64,000 nucleotides of DNA from Sporolactobacillus kofuensis (lineage in GTDB: Bacteria > Bacillota > Bacilli > Bacillales > Sporolactobacillaceae): the NCBI RefSeq assembly GCF_042660205.1, contig NZ_JBHSTQ010000009.1:62001-126000 (forward strand), read 5' to 3'. The notes below the pieces were generated by a model that saw only the letters and a list, made by a program, of their open reading frames with translations, made no database searches and had not been told where the DNA came from. The position numbers and the translations under genes were made by a program. Shown here piece by piece: positions 42,280-51,048 of the stretch. Each line of letters begins with the position of its first letter. The stretch's first letter is position 1.

Positions 42280-43263
42280 ATGAGCAGTGACCGAAATCGG
42301 GGCAATCCTTTAAATCAATTAAGGCACGAGCAACCGGAAACGTTGGTTGATGAATGGCAAAGAATAAACCGTGATGATTCTCAATATGCGCGTTCGTTGA
42401 TCAATGATCCACAGCTTGATTTTCCAGTACTTTTCCTATTGCGTGATCAATTCGATACACGGAGCGAAGATTTGAATAAGCGCACACAAATTGCATTAGC
42501 GCACATCCGAAACGTGCTCCACGGCGCTGATCTTGGCATGGATAATACAATGTCCTTTGCACATCAGCATGATCAAGTTGTCGGATCCATGTTTTGGATT
42601 CTTCAAACAGGATGGAAAACGATTGTTTCGACCGATTACACGCAAGTCATCGATCAAACAGCAATTAATCTTCTACACACCTTTCATGAAAATTGGATTA
42701 AAGAAATGGTCGACCTCATCTTTTACCGTTATAAGAATAAAAGTCAACGGCACTATCTGATAAGCGCATTATGGGAAACTGCAGATCCAATCTGTCTTAT
42801 CTATATTTCAAACTACTTACTTTCTGATCAATCGGTTGAAAGTAGCTATGCACGACGAATGTTGACATTTATCCCGGAAGTTAGGCACGCCACAGATAAT
42901 CATGCTGCACTACTGGCGTTTGAGAGCTGGTTTGAGGATAATGCGCATTATCTTGTATATACAGGAGAAACGAATGATGCGGTTCCCGGCGGCCGTCCAT
43001 TTCGTATCCATTACAGTGCAAAATATTTAGGAAAGACTGTTTCCCCGAGTAGTGGTGAGCCCATTCAAACGCTCATGCAAACAGAGAGAAAGAGATATGA
43101 TGATTTTATTAAATTACCTATTCGTGTACAGATCAGTCTATCGACATTCTCCAGTTTGCTACGAAAACAACAGCCGAAGATATGGCGTTCATGGATCAAT
43201 CAGCCGATTAACGAACAACTTGAAGTCATGAAGCGCCCGGCACATGGGGGGGATAGACTATGA
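42280..43263 (+). CDS. Unknown protein translationally coupled to Tgl
   Basis: 327 residues, acidic to neutral, no signal peptide or membrane segment; mostly alpha-helical by composition with several Trp/Tyr-rich stretches (for example FWILQTGWKTIVSTDYTQV and SYARRMLTFIPEVRH). ATG 42280 is chosen because AGGAGG lies 7 nt upstream; frame extends 13 codons earlier. The stop overlaps the tgl start as ATGA, so the two are made together. CATAAAT-type -10 sequences typical of SigE/SigK lie just upstream but without a firm -35. I do not recognise a family; a sporulation or coat-related role is inferred from tgl only. Confidence 0.7.
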   Translation: MSSDRNRGNPLNQLRHEQPETLVDEWQRINRDDSQYARSLINDPQLDFPVLFLLRDQFDTRSEDLNKRTQIALAHIRNVLHGADLGMDNTMSFAHQHDQVVGSMFWILQTGWKTIVSTDYTQVIDQTAINLLHTFHENWIKEMVDLIFYRYKNKSQRHYLISALWETADPICLIYISNYLLSDQSVESSYARRMLTFIPEVRHATDNHAALLAFESWFEDNAHYLVYTGETNDAVPGGRPFRIHYSAKYLGKTVSPSSGEPIQTLMQTERKRYDDFIKLPIRVQISLSTFSSLLRKQQPKIWRSWINQPINEQLEVMKRPAHGGDRL

Positions 43264-44060
43264 TCATTATTGGAAATCAACAGGTATCTTCAGGTGACGT
43301 CGGAAGCTTTGCTATGAACGGTCGCTATGCCCCGGTAATTGTTAAAGCGATGAGTGAATCTCCTGAGCTTTTCGCATACCCATCCAAACAAGAATTCAAT
43401 TTTGAAATAAAAATGAGAAATGAGACAATCGAAGCATCCCATGCCCTTCTCGATGGAGGCGCTTCATTCGCTACTTTCTACTACTCCGAGTGTAATGACT
43501 ATTATTGGACATTGACCGGTGACGGGGGTTTTGAATTAAAACTGGGTGTGCAAGCAAGTGATGCCATTCGCGATATTTTTGTAAACGGAGAAGCCTACGC
43601 CTTTGAATGTGCCACCGCAATGATGATCATCTTTTATAAAGCGTTGCTCGAAACGATTTCGAGCCAACGCTTTAATGAGATCTTCCAGCACCTTTATCTT
43701 TGGGATTGGCAGAACCATCCTTTTTTCCCTTTAAGAAATGTGAATCGTGTAGGTTCAGGCGTCCCAGGAGATGTCCGATATTTTAAGAATCCTGATGTTA
43801 GTCCTCAGACGCCGCAATGGCAAGGAGAGAATGCAGTAGACCTATCAAACGGTTTATATTTTGGCCATGGAATTGGAATATTACCTGCGAATCAAATTAT
43901 TGAAGAATTGAATAAATTTAGAAGACCCGGTGCTATGACCTCTGCGTATTTGATGACCAATGCTACTCGGCCTAATTATCTTTCACTGTACGCATTGCAA
44001 GATGGTGGGCAAATGGATGGTATTCGTATTGCAGCAGGTACTTCCTTTTATACGTTTTGA
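43260..44060 (+). CDS. tgl: Spore-coat protein-glutamine gamma-glutamyltransferase
   Basis: 266-residue transglutaminase that forms epsilon-(gamma-glutamyl)lysine cross-links between coat proteins (GerQ and others in B. subtilis) late in sporulation. The catalytic Glu-Cys pair is E116-C117 in AYAFECATAMM, matching E115/C116 of B. subtilis Tgl, and the region GLYFGHGIGI corresponds to the conserved C-terminal core. Length is slightly above the B. subtilis enzyme (from memory 245). It starts within the stop codon of the preceding unknown gene and overlaps the end of the convergent MFS gene by 13 nt. It is strong evidence that the organism forms endospores. Confidence 0.95.
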   Translation: MIIIGNQQVSSGDVGSFAMNGRYAPVIVKAMSESPELFAYPSKQEFNFEIKMRNETIEASHALLDGGASFATFYYSECNDYYWTLTGDGGFELKLGVQASDAIRDIFVNGEAYAFECATAMMIIFYKALLETISSQRFNEIFQHLYLWDWQNHPFFPLRNVNRVGSGVPGDVRYFKNPDVSPQTPQWQGENAVDLSNGLYFGHGIGILPANQIIEELNKFRRPGAMTSAYLMTNATRPNYLSLYALQDGGQMDGIRIAAGTSFYTF

Positions 44061-45532
44061 TTCGAGTGATTGGGTAAGTACTTTGGGAGTAGCATCGCAA
44101 TGCATCCAGTAATGAGAGCTAGAATAAAAAAGACAACGAATAAGTTATGGATGCAAGCGTTTAGAACTTCACGCAACACGTTCAGCAGAGATGCATGAAG
44201 CTGATCGTGTCCTTGAGGATGGACAAGAGCATTGAGTTGATCAACGGTTACCGAATCGTCGTTCTTCTCTGCGATCAAATGAGTAGCCTGGGTATTAAAA
44301 TACATGCCGAAGAATGCTGCACCGATTGTTTGTCCAATACTCCGAAAAAATTGATTTGATGCTGTAATGACTCCACGCATTCGGTGATCTGTTGCAGACT
44401 GAGCAGCAATCGTTGTCAAAGTGAGTGTAATCCCAAATCCAAGACCGAGAATGGTCGCGAGCAAATAGAAGATGACATGATTGCTATCAACACGCAGCAT
44501 TGCCATCAATGATGTTCCGATGATAAGGAGAATCGCACCAAATACCTCGCTCTTTCTTAGACCTAGTTTCGATAATAGATGTCCACATAGAAAAGATCCC
44601 GCCATCCATGCTAGGGACATTGGAGTCAGAACAAAACCTGAGGCAGTCGCACTGTAGCCGAGCAATCCCTGGAGCCACATTGGCATATAGATATCATTTC
44701 CAATTAATAGCGCACTGGCAACGAGTGCAAACAAATTTGTCAGGAATACGATCGGCATTTTCAATAGAGTTAGCGGAACCATCGGATCCTCAGCACGTTG
44801 CTCGATGAACAAAAAAAGTCCAAGTAATAAGAATGATGCAATGATGAGCATCATTGTCAAAGAATCATGCCAACCGTGTTCCCCAATCCGTTGCAAGGCC
44901 AATAACAAAGAGATCATGGCCATAGCGAAAACAAGGGCACCGGTAACATCAATTTTTTTGCGCTCTTGATGCCAATCTTCGTGAAGACCAAGAAACACCA
45001 ACAATATTGTGACAATACCGAAGGGCAAGTTGATGAAAAAGATCCAATGCCAGGAAAGCACATCAACAAAGAACCCGCCAACAAGCGGACCAAGGATTCC
45101 CGCAATCCCCCAGATTAGCCCGATCATACCAAACATCCGGGCACGATCCTCAACCGGATAAATGTCACCAATGATGGTCGTGCTCAACGTCATCACGGCT
45201 CCAGCACCAATACCTTGAATACCGCGAAACACAATCATTGCCTGCATTGTCCAAGACAGTCCGCAAAGAACAGATCCTAAGAGGAACAGGATTATACCGA
45301 TTAAGAAGATTGCCTTTCTGCCAAACAGATCTGCCAGTTTCCCAAATAAGGGAGCGGTTACTGCAGAAGTGAGCATGAAAATAGAAAATACCCAATCCAT
45401 GATTCGAATCCCTTGCAAGTCTCCAATGATCTTTGGCATGGCTGTGCTCACGACCGTTCCCTCAATAGCTGTTAGAAACGTACCGATCATAAGACCTGCA
45501 ATCACGATTGTTTTATTTGTATTCTTTTTCAT
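44048..45532 (-). CDS. DHA2-family (14-TM) MFS drug exporter
   Basis: 494 residues with about 14 hydrophobic segments. Motif C-like GLIWGIAGILGPLVGGFF (about 140-157) in helix 5 and motif A GKLADLFGRKAIF (about 60-72) identify the EmrB/QacA-type proton antiporters. Helix 1 carries the acidic residue in FLTAIEGTVVSTAMP, typical of this family. AAGGAGG lies 6 nt before ATG 45532. It stands alone; no TetR/MarR regulator is adjacent. Substrate unknown, most likely lipophilic drugs. Confidence 0.88.
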   Translation of the reverse strand: MKKNTNKTIVIAGLMIGTFLTAIEGTVVSTAMPKIIGDLQGIRIMDWVFSIFMLTSAVTAPLFGKLADLFGRKAIFLIGIILFLLGSVLCGLSWTMQAMIVFRGIQGIGAGAVMTLSTTIIGDIYPVEDRARMFGMIGLIWGIAGILGPLVGGFFVDVLSWHWIFFINLPFGIVTILLVFLGLHEDWHQERKKIDVTGALVFAMAMISLLLALQRIGEHGWHDSLTMMLIIASFLLLGLFLFIEQRAEDPMVPLTLLKMPIVFLTNLFALVASALLIGNDIYMPMWLQGLLGYSATASGFVLTPMSLAWMAGSFLCGHLLSKLGLRKSEVFGAILLIIGTSLMAMLRVDSNHVIFYLLATILGLGFGITLTLTTIAAQSATDHRMRGVITASNQFFRSIGQTIGAAFFGMYFNTQATHLIAEKNDDSVTVDQLNALVHPQGHDQLHASLLNVLREVLNACIHNLFVVFFILALITGCIAMLLPKYLPNHSNQNV

Positions 45533-45629
45533 TGTCATCCTCCTTATCGTACCAATTTTATCCTGCCCCACAGACCACTCATTTTACGGGAGCATTTAAA
45601 GACCGTCAATGATTCATTCTGCGTTAACG

Positions 45630-45656
45630 AAAAAAAGAACCTGAATCAGGCTCTTC
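45630..45656 (-). terminator. Rho-independent terminator of the HicB-like gene
   Basis: Minus strand: AGAGCCTG-ATT-CAGGTTCT followed by a run of seven T residues, 20 nt after the stop codon. Confidence 0.9.
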
Positions 45657-45675
45657 ATTCAATGATTACTCGCTA

Positions 45676-46356
45676 TTATTTTTTGTTTAATTTATCAAGT
45701 AAATGATTGATCTTTGAATTTAATCGCTGATAGTCATCTGAATTTTTCACCCGATCAGCAACATCGTGCAACTCTTTTTTTACATTTTCAATTTCTTTTT
45801 TTACCGAGTTCGAAACAGTTCCTTCATGGTCCACCGTATCTTCATCATCAGCCATATTAACATGAACACGAATCTTGGATAAGTCTCTTATACTTTTCTT
45901 CACTTTTTTTAACTGTTTGTTCAATTTTTCTTGAACAGAAAATGATCGATCGTTTTCATCCATATTGAGTTCATCCTTCAATGCATCTTGGAGAATCCTA
46001 GAGTAATTTAAATCCGCATCTTTGGCCGCATCATCCAACCATTTCGGAATCGTGAGTGTCTTTTTCACTGCCTGATTTTCCATTTTCTTACGGTATGGCG
46101 GCATCCATGTCTCTATTAATGTCACAAATTGATTTTCATCAACTTTAATTGATGTGACATCAGAGGGTTCTGGAATCATTTCTTGCTTCTCCTCAAGTTC
46201 GTAAAGATGCATGGCAAGTGTTTCTTTTGCATTGATGAATCCTTCTTCAATAGTGCTTGCAGACGTCGAACAGCCTTCAAGATCAGGAAAAGAGACAATC
46301 AATTGTTCATCATTCTTCGTAATCACAGCGGGATAAATGTATTGATCTTTACTCAA
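45676..46356 (-). CDS. HicB-like protein with long charged C-terminal extension, no HicA partner
   Basis: 226 residues. The N-terminal HicB domain (about 5-75) has YPAVITKNDEQLIVSFPDLEG (here given to 20 as YPAVITKNDEQLIVSFPDLE) and the typical ASTIEEGFINAKETLAMHL; a ribbon-helix-helix-like segment TLTIPKWLDDAAKDADLNYS follows (about 108-127). Residues about 140-226 are a lysine/glutamate-rich helical extension, likely coiled coil, absent from ordinary HicB antitoxins (about 110-150 residues). No hicA-sized reading frame is beside it. TTG 46356 is the start (GAGGTG 6 nt upstream). It may be a solitary regulator; toxin neutralisation is unsupported. Confidence 0.75.
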   Translation of the reverse strand: MSKDQYIYPAVITKNDEQLIVSFPDLEGCSTSASTIEEGFINAKETLAMHLYELEEKQEMIPEPSDVTSIKVDENQFVTLIETWMPPYRKKMENQAVKKTLTIPKWLDDAAKDADLNYSRILQDALKDELNMDENDRSFSVQEKLNKQLKKVKKSIRDLSKIRVHVNMADDEDTVDHEGTVSNSVKKEIENVKKELHDVADRVKNSDDYQRLNSKINHLLDKLNKK

Positions 46357-46374
46357 TGTCATCACCTCAAAACT

Positions 46375-46397
46375 ATTATAGCACGTATTTAGCACGT
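46375..46397 (-). promoter_or_regulatory. Promoter -10 and direct repeats before the HicB-like gene
   Basis: Plus-strand TAGCACGT occurs at 46379-46386 and 46390-46397, an 11-nt direct repeat (one helical turn), overlapping a minus-strand TATAAT (46375-46380). The TTG start lies about 20 nt downstream. Autoregulatory binding by the RHH domain is a natural guess. Confidence 0.5.
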
Positions 46398-46450
46398 GTA
46401 GTACACATATATTATACGTATTAATAATTGTTTTTATGAGTTCATTTTTT

Positions 46451-46580
46451 AGAAAAACTGACAATAACCATCCAGTCCTTGATCTTGTAAATTATGCTTC
46501 GATTGCTCGCTTGCTGCAGGCGCATCGATCTGCGAGGTCTCACTGGGCTCGCATCATCTGTAACGGTCCGCTGGGGTCTC
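46451..46580. repeat. Dispersed intergenic repeat, copy B
   Basis: Shares AGAAAAACTG, AGTCCTTGATCTTG and ATTATGCTTCGATTGCTC with 22926-22979 in order, then continues with GC-rich sequence (GCTTGCTGCAGGCG ... CTGGGGTCTCGCACC) resembling the intergenic repeats of Bacillaceae. It lies between the HicB promoter region and the trhO terminator, filling a 330-nt gap without genes. Confidence 0.55.
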
Positions 46581-46639
46581 GCACCTAGGCATTTGGTTCA
46601 TTACCTCTAGCTTTAATAACATATTCCTTCTTTTCTTGT

Positions 46640-46667
46640 AAAAAAAAACCGGACATTAATTGTCCGG
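46640..46667 (-). terminator. Rho-independent terminator of trhO
   Basis: Minus strand: CCGGACA-ATTAA-TGTCCGG followed by nine T residues, 20 nt after the trhO stop codon. Confidence 0.95.
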
Positions 46668-46687
46668 TCGGCTCGTACATATATTTT

Positions 46688-47629
46688 TTACACATTTGCT
46701 GCTTGAGGATGATCCGAGTTTTCTTCAACATATCGATTACGCGGGTGGTGCTCGCAAGCTTCACTGCATGAACGATGATGTGTCTTCTCGCACTCCTCGC
46801 AACAAATAAATTGAACATTGCATTCCGGATTTGCACAATTTACAATGCGATCACAAGTTTTGCCGCAATGGTGGCAATGACCAACAACAACATCCTCATC
46901 TGTGCGGTTTACCGGAACTGAAATACGCTGATCAAATACGTAACACTTGCCATCATACAGCTTCCCTTGAACCTCAGGATCCTTCCCGTATTCTACAATA
47001 CCGCCCTCAAGCTGACTAACATCTTGAAATCCAGATTGAAGTAAGTAACCGCTGAACTTTTCGCAACGAATACCACCGGTGCAATAAGTCAGAACCTTTT
47101 TATCCTTATACTCAGATAGATTCTTTTCAATCCATTCTGGCAGATCACGGAAATTGCGAATATCCGGTATGATTGCGTTGCGGAAATGACCGATTTGTGT
47201 TTCATAATCATTGCGTGCGTCAATAAGTACAACATCATCATTCTGCATTTCTTGATAAAATTCTTTCGGTTTTAAATGTTTACCAGTTACTTGATGCGGA
47301 TCGATGTCCTCATCAAGTTTAAGCGCAACAATTTCCTTCCGAGGACGCACGTGCATTTTTTTAAAGACATGTCCATCTGATTCATCGATTTTGAATGGCA
47401 TATCAGCAAAGCGAGGATCACGATGCATGGTATCCATATATTCCTGTGCTGCTTCTGTCGGACCGGAGACCGTTCCATTTAGTCCTTCTTTTCCAACGAG
47501 GACTCGACCTTTCAAGCCGAGTTCCTTGCAAAAGTGCAAATGCTCTTGCGCGAATAATTGTGGGTCATCAATAGTCACATAGTGATAATAGAGTAAGACT
47601 CGAAAAGGCTTTTTTTCTGTCTCTGTCAC
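46688..47629 (-). CDS. trhO: Rhodanese-like tRNA uridine 5-hydroxylase TrhO
   Basis: 313-residue protein that hydroxylates U34 of certain tRNAs with oxygen, an early step to 5-methoxyuridine. An N-terminal ferredoxin-like domain (FRVLLYYHYVTI, then KGRVLVGKEGLNGTVSG), a rhodanese domain with active Cys in VLTYCTGGIRCEKFS (about 187) and a cysteine-rich tail (GHCHHCGKTCDRIVNC...CCEEC) are in the order of YbfQ/YceA proteins. GTG 47629 is preferred: GAGGTG lies 6 nt upstream and the protein then begins MTETEKKPFRVLL. Longer alternatives upstream have poor sites. Confidence 0.9.
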   Translation of the reverse strand: MTETEKKPFRVLLYYHYVTIDDPQLFAQEHLHFCKELGLKGRVLVGKEGLNGTVSGPTEAAQEYMDTMHRDPRFADMPFKIDESDGHVFKKMHVRPRKEIVALKLDEDIDPHQVTGKHLKPKEFYQEMQNDDVVLIDARNDYETQIGHFRNAIIPDIRNFRDLPEWIEKNLSEYKDKKVLTYCTGGIRCEKFSGYLLQSGFQDVSQLEGGIVEYGKDPEVQGKLYDGKCYVFDQRISVPVNRTDEDVVVGHCHHCGKTCDRIVNCANPECNVQFICCEECEKTHHRSCSEACEHHPRNRYVEENSDHPQAANV

Positions 47630-47810
47630 TTCATACACCTCATTCACAGGACACACCTGATTAGGGTGCGTTCGCTTCATTTCTTTGTCTATCCTATCAA
47701 ATTTCTCACACTGTGACAAATATCACTTTTTTGCTTTCATTAAAAAGATGTAAAATCATCATGGTTCTGTTATGGTTACGATATGAAACTTCAGAAGTGA
47801 GGAAGAAAAA

Positions 47811-49079
47811 ATGGATTTTGATGTCATTGTTATCGGTGGCGGCCCAGCTGGATTGATGGCTGCCATAGCGGCTGGAGAGCAAGGTGCACATGTACTTCTG
47901 CTTGATAAAGGCGATAAATTAGGTAGGAAGCTGGCCATATCAGGCGGTGGACGGTGCAATGTAACCAATGCGATGCCGATTGATGAGCTTATTAAGCATA
48001 TTCCCGGTAACGGACGATTTTTATACAGTGCGTTATCAGCGTTCAATAACCAAGATATTATTGCATTCTTTGAAGATTTGGGTGTCGGTTTGAAAGAAGA
48101 AGACCATGGGCGAATGTTTCCGGTGTCTAATAATGCAAAATCAGTCGTTCATGCGCTTTTAACAAAAATGCAGAACCTTAAAATTACGATTCGGACAAAT
48201 ACACCGGTTCAAGCGGTACTTTATTCAGATCACGTCGTTGGTGTGAAAACTAAGAATGGCGAGAAAATTACTGCCCCAACGGTGATTATCGCGGTTGGGG
48301 GAAAATCAGTGCCACAAACCGGAAGCACCGGAGATGGCTATGCATGGGCAAAGGCGGCCGGCCACACAATCACCGAACTCTACCCTACAGAAGTGCCACT
48401 GACTTCTAAAGAGCCATTTATCCAGGACAAGACCCTTCAAGGGCTCGCCTTATCTGATGTAACGGTTACCTTAGTTAATCCAAAAGGGAAAGCGATCCAG
48501 TCACATCGATGGGACATGCTTTTTACTCATTTCGGACTATCAGGTCCAGCAATATTAAGATTGAGTCAATTTGTAGTTAAAGCGCTGAAAAAGTTTAAAA
48601 CAAAAGATGTCGTCGTGTTAATCGATGTCAAACCGGATCTGAACGAAGAACAACTCACTCAACAACTGCTTCATCTCGTTGAAACGGATCCAAAGAAAGC
48701 ACTGAAGAACGTGTGGAAAGGCATTGTGCCGGAGCGGTATCTGTTGTTTCTCTTGGAACACATTGGACTTTCTCCGGATCTTAATTTCCATGAACTTTCT
48801 AAGGAAGATGTACGGAACATGGCAAAGGCGCTCAAAGGGTTTCCAGTACATATTACCGGTACACTTTCAATTGAAAAGGCATTTATTACCGGTGGTGGAA
48901 TTTCGCTGAAGGAAGTTAATCCAAAAAGTATGGAATCCAAGATGATGCCCGGACTTTACTTTTGCGGTGAAATTCTTGATATTCATGGTTATACCGGTGG
49001 CTATAACATTACATCGGCGTTTGTCACCGGTCACGCTGCCGGTATTGCAGCTTCTGAATTTGCTTTTCAGAATCAATAG
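47811..49079 (+). CDS. ytfP: HI0933/YtfP-like flavoprotein
   Basis: 422-residue FAD-dependent protein. The dinucleotide-binding fold IVIGGGPAGLMAAIAAGEQG (residues about 6-25) is followed by the family motif GRKLAISGGGRCNVTN (about 42-57); the second conserved block VIIAVGGKSVPQTGSTGDGY (about 155) and the C-terminal FCGEILDIHGYTGGYN are intact. Members are conserved in bacteria; recently a role in tRNA dihydrouridine or related flavin chemistry has been discussed for relatives, but I cannot assign one here. AGTGAGG precedes ATG. It ends at a bidirectional terminator shared with fhs. Confidence 0.88.
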   Translation: MDFDVIVIGGGPAGLMAAIAAGEQGAHVLLLDKGDKLGRKLAISGGGRCNVTNAMPIDELIKHIPGNGRFLYSALSAFNNQDIIAFFEDLGVGLKEEDHGRMFPVSNNAKSVVHALLTKMQNLKITIRTNTPVQAVLYSDHVVGVKTKNGEKITAPTVIIAVGGKSVPQTGSTGDGYAWAKAAGHTITELYPTEVPLTSKEPFIQDKTLQGLALSDVTVTLVNPKGKAIQSHRWDMLFTHFGLSGPAILRLSQFVVKALKKFKTKDVVVLIDVKPDLNEEQLTQQLLHLVETDPKKALKNVWKGIVPERYLLFLLEHIGLSPDLNFHELSKEDVRNMAKALKGFPVHITGTLSIEKAFITGGGISLKEVNPKSMESKMMPGLYFCGEILDIHGYTGGYNITSAFVTGHAAGIAASEFAFQNQ

Positions 49080-49153
49080 TGAGTCCTTGTTAAGCCGAAA
49101 CACACCATTGAAATCATCATGCTTAACACGATTTTTCTTGTGTTCTTCTGTAC

Positions 49154-49190
49154 AAAAAAGGCTAGCGCAAATGTCTGCGCTAGCCTTTTT
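49154..49190. terminator. Bidirectional terminator between ytfP and fhs
   Basis: 15-bp perfect stem AAAAAGGCTAGCGCA / TGCGCTAGCCTTTTT with a 6-nt loop; T-tract on both strands. It serves ytfP (plus) and fhs (minus). Confidence 0.95.
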
Positions 49191-49210
49191 ATATAAGTAA
49201 CAACAATCAA

Positions 49211-50902
49211 TCAGAATAAACCGATTGCTTTACCCCTATCGTCAACATCCATATTGAGAGCAGCCGGGTGTTTCGGTAAGCCTGGCATCGTCAGCACACT
49301 GCCTGTCATGACCACAATAAACCCTGCCCCCGCCGATACCTTTAATTCACGAATATGAATGGTAAAATCCTTTGGTCGTCCAATTAATTTAGGATCATCC
49401 GAGAGTGAATATTGAGTCTTGGCGATGCAAACCGGAAACTTGTCCCACCCGTTTTGCTGAATAGACTTGAGTTGTTTTTGAGCTTTGGATGAGAATTCAA
49501 TACCATTGCCACCATATACCTTCGTCACAACCTTCTGGATTTTATCTTCCACAGAATCCGAAAGTTCGTATATTGGTTTAAAAAGATTTTCTTTATGAGC
49601 AATGGTATCAACGACTAAAGCCGCGAGTTCCGTGCCTCCTTCCCCTCCTTGTTCCCAAACTTTGGACAATGCAACCGGATGTCCGTTGGCTGCACACCAA
49701 TCTTTGAGATAAGCGACTTCTCGATCTGTATCAAAAATGAAATGGTTTATAGCGACAACATAGGGCAGTCCAAAGGATTTAATCGTCTCGATATGACAGG
49801 AAAGATTTTCCATACCTCTCGCAAGTGCATCAATGTCCTCATGTTTTAATTCTTCCTTTGTCAGTCCACCATGCATCTTTAATGCGCGAATCGTCGCAAC
49901 AATAACAACAACACTTGGCTTAAAGTGCCCTGCACGCGTGGTAATATCTAAGAATTTTTCAGCTCCTAGATCCGCACCGAAACCAGCCTCAGTTACAAGA
50001 TAATCTCCTAGCTTTGCGCCTAGTTTTGTCGCAAGAACACTGTTGCATCCGTGGGCAATATTGGCAAAAGGTCCACCATGAACAAATGCCGGCGTATTTT
50101 CTAGTGTTTGAACAAGATTTGGATGGATCGCGTCTTTTAATAGCAATGTGAGGGCGCCTTCAACTTTCAAATCTCGAACAAACACAGGCCTGCCCTCATA
50201 ATTATAAGCGATGAGCATATTGCTCAATCTTGTTTTTAAATCATTCAAATCTTTTGATAAACAAAGGATGGCCATGATTTCCGAAGCTACTGTGATATCA
50301 AATCCGTCTTCACGAGGAACCCCATTTGTTTTTCCACCGAGGCCAATGATCACATGCCGCAATGCTCGATCATTAAGATCAAGCACGCGTTTCCAGACAA
50401 TACGCCGCGGATCGATCGCTAATGGATTGCCCTGTTGAATATGGTTATCCAGAAAAGCCGCTAGTGCATTATGCGCGGTTGTAATGGCATGAAAGTCACC
50501 GGTAAAATGGAGATTAATATCTTCCATTGGGACAACTTGAGCATAACCGCCACCCGCTGCCCCACCTTTTAACCCCATTGTTGGGCCAAGAGATGGTTCA
50601 CGAAGTGCAATAACCGCATTCTTTCCGATTTTGTTTAATGCTTGGCCCAATCCGACAGTCACGGTTGACTTTCCTTCTCCTGCTGGTGTTGGATTAATCG
50701 ATGTGACCAAAATGACTTTGCCGTCGGGTTTGTTTTTCAACTTATTCAAAGTATCCACCGATACTTTGGCTTTATATCGTCCATAAGGTTCCCAATCCGT
50801 GTCCTCCAAACCTAGTTTTGAAGCAATCTTTCCAATAGGTTCAAGTTCTGCATTTTGAGCGATTTCAATATCTGACTTTACTACATTTGATGCTTCTGAC
50901 AT
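49211..50902 (-). CDS. fhs: Formate-tetrahydrofolate ligase
   Basis: 563-residue ATP-dependent enzyme producing 10-formyl-THF from formate for purine and fMet synthesis. The P-loop is NPTPAGEGKSTVTVGLGQA (about 63-81); the conserved EPSLGPTMGLKGGAAGGGYAQ region (in shortened form PSLGPTMGLKGGAAGGG) and C-terminal VMTGSVLTMPGLPKHPAA are intact. ATG 50902 is preferred to an ATG six codons upstream because GGGTGAT lies before it. Monocistronic, divergent from the RNase HI-like gene. Confidence 0.95.
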   Translation of the reverse strand: MSEASNVVKSDIEIAQNAELEPIGKIASKLGLEDTDWEPYGRYKAKVSVDTLNKLKNKPDGKVILVTSINPTPAGEGKSTVTVGLGQALNKIGKNAVIALREPSLGPTMGLKGGAAGGGYAQVVPMEDINLHFTGDFHAITTAHNALAAFLDNHIQQGNPLAIDPRRIVWKRVLDLNDRALRHVIIGLGGKTNGVPREDGFDITVASEIMAILCLSKDLNDLKTRLSNMLIAYNYEGRPVFVRDLKVEGALTLLLKDAIHPNLVQTLENTPAFVHGGPFANIAHGCNSVLATKLGAKLGDYLVTEAGFGADLGAEKFLDITTRAGHFKPSVVVIVATIRALKMHGGLTKEELKHEDIDALARGMENLSCHIETIKSFGLPYVVAINHFIFDTDREVAYLKDWCAANGHPVALSKVWEQGGEGGTELAALVVDTIAHKENLFKPIYELSDSVEDKIQKVVTKVYGGNGIEFSSKAQKQLKSIQQNGWDKFPVCIAKTQYSLSDDPKLIGRPKDFTIHIRELKVSAGAGFIVVMTGSVLTMPGLPKHPAALNMDVDDRGKAIGLF

Positions 50903-51048
50903 TTTCTCATAATCACCCATTTACTATTAAAATTATCCAGCTTGTTTCCTGTTATTATGATAACATAATGTGAGTATTGCTAAAATGTAGCAGGAAAATT
51001 CTTTTACATTTATCATCTTCTCAGTTTGTGTACAAGGGTGTGACGGTA

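Noticed and set aside
45676..46640. HicAB toxin-antitoxin module
   Set aside because: Only the HicB-like gene is present; the 280 nt upstream and the terminator region downstream contain no HicA-sized frame.
47720..47810. Possible control region between trhO and ytfP
   Set aside because: Only 90 to 180 nt of AT-rich sequence with no dyad or riboswitch pattern; treated as ordinary divergent promoters.
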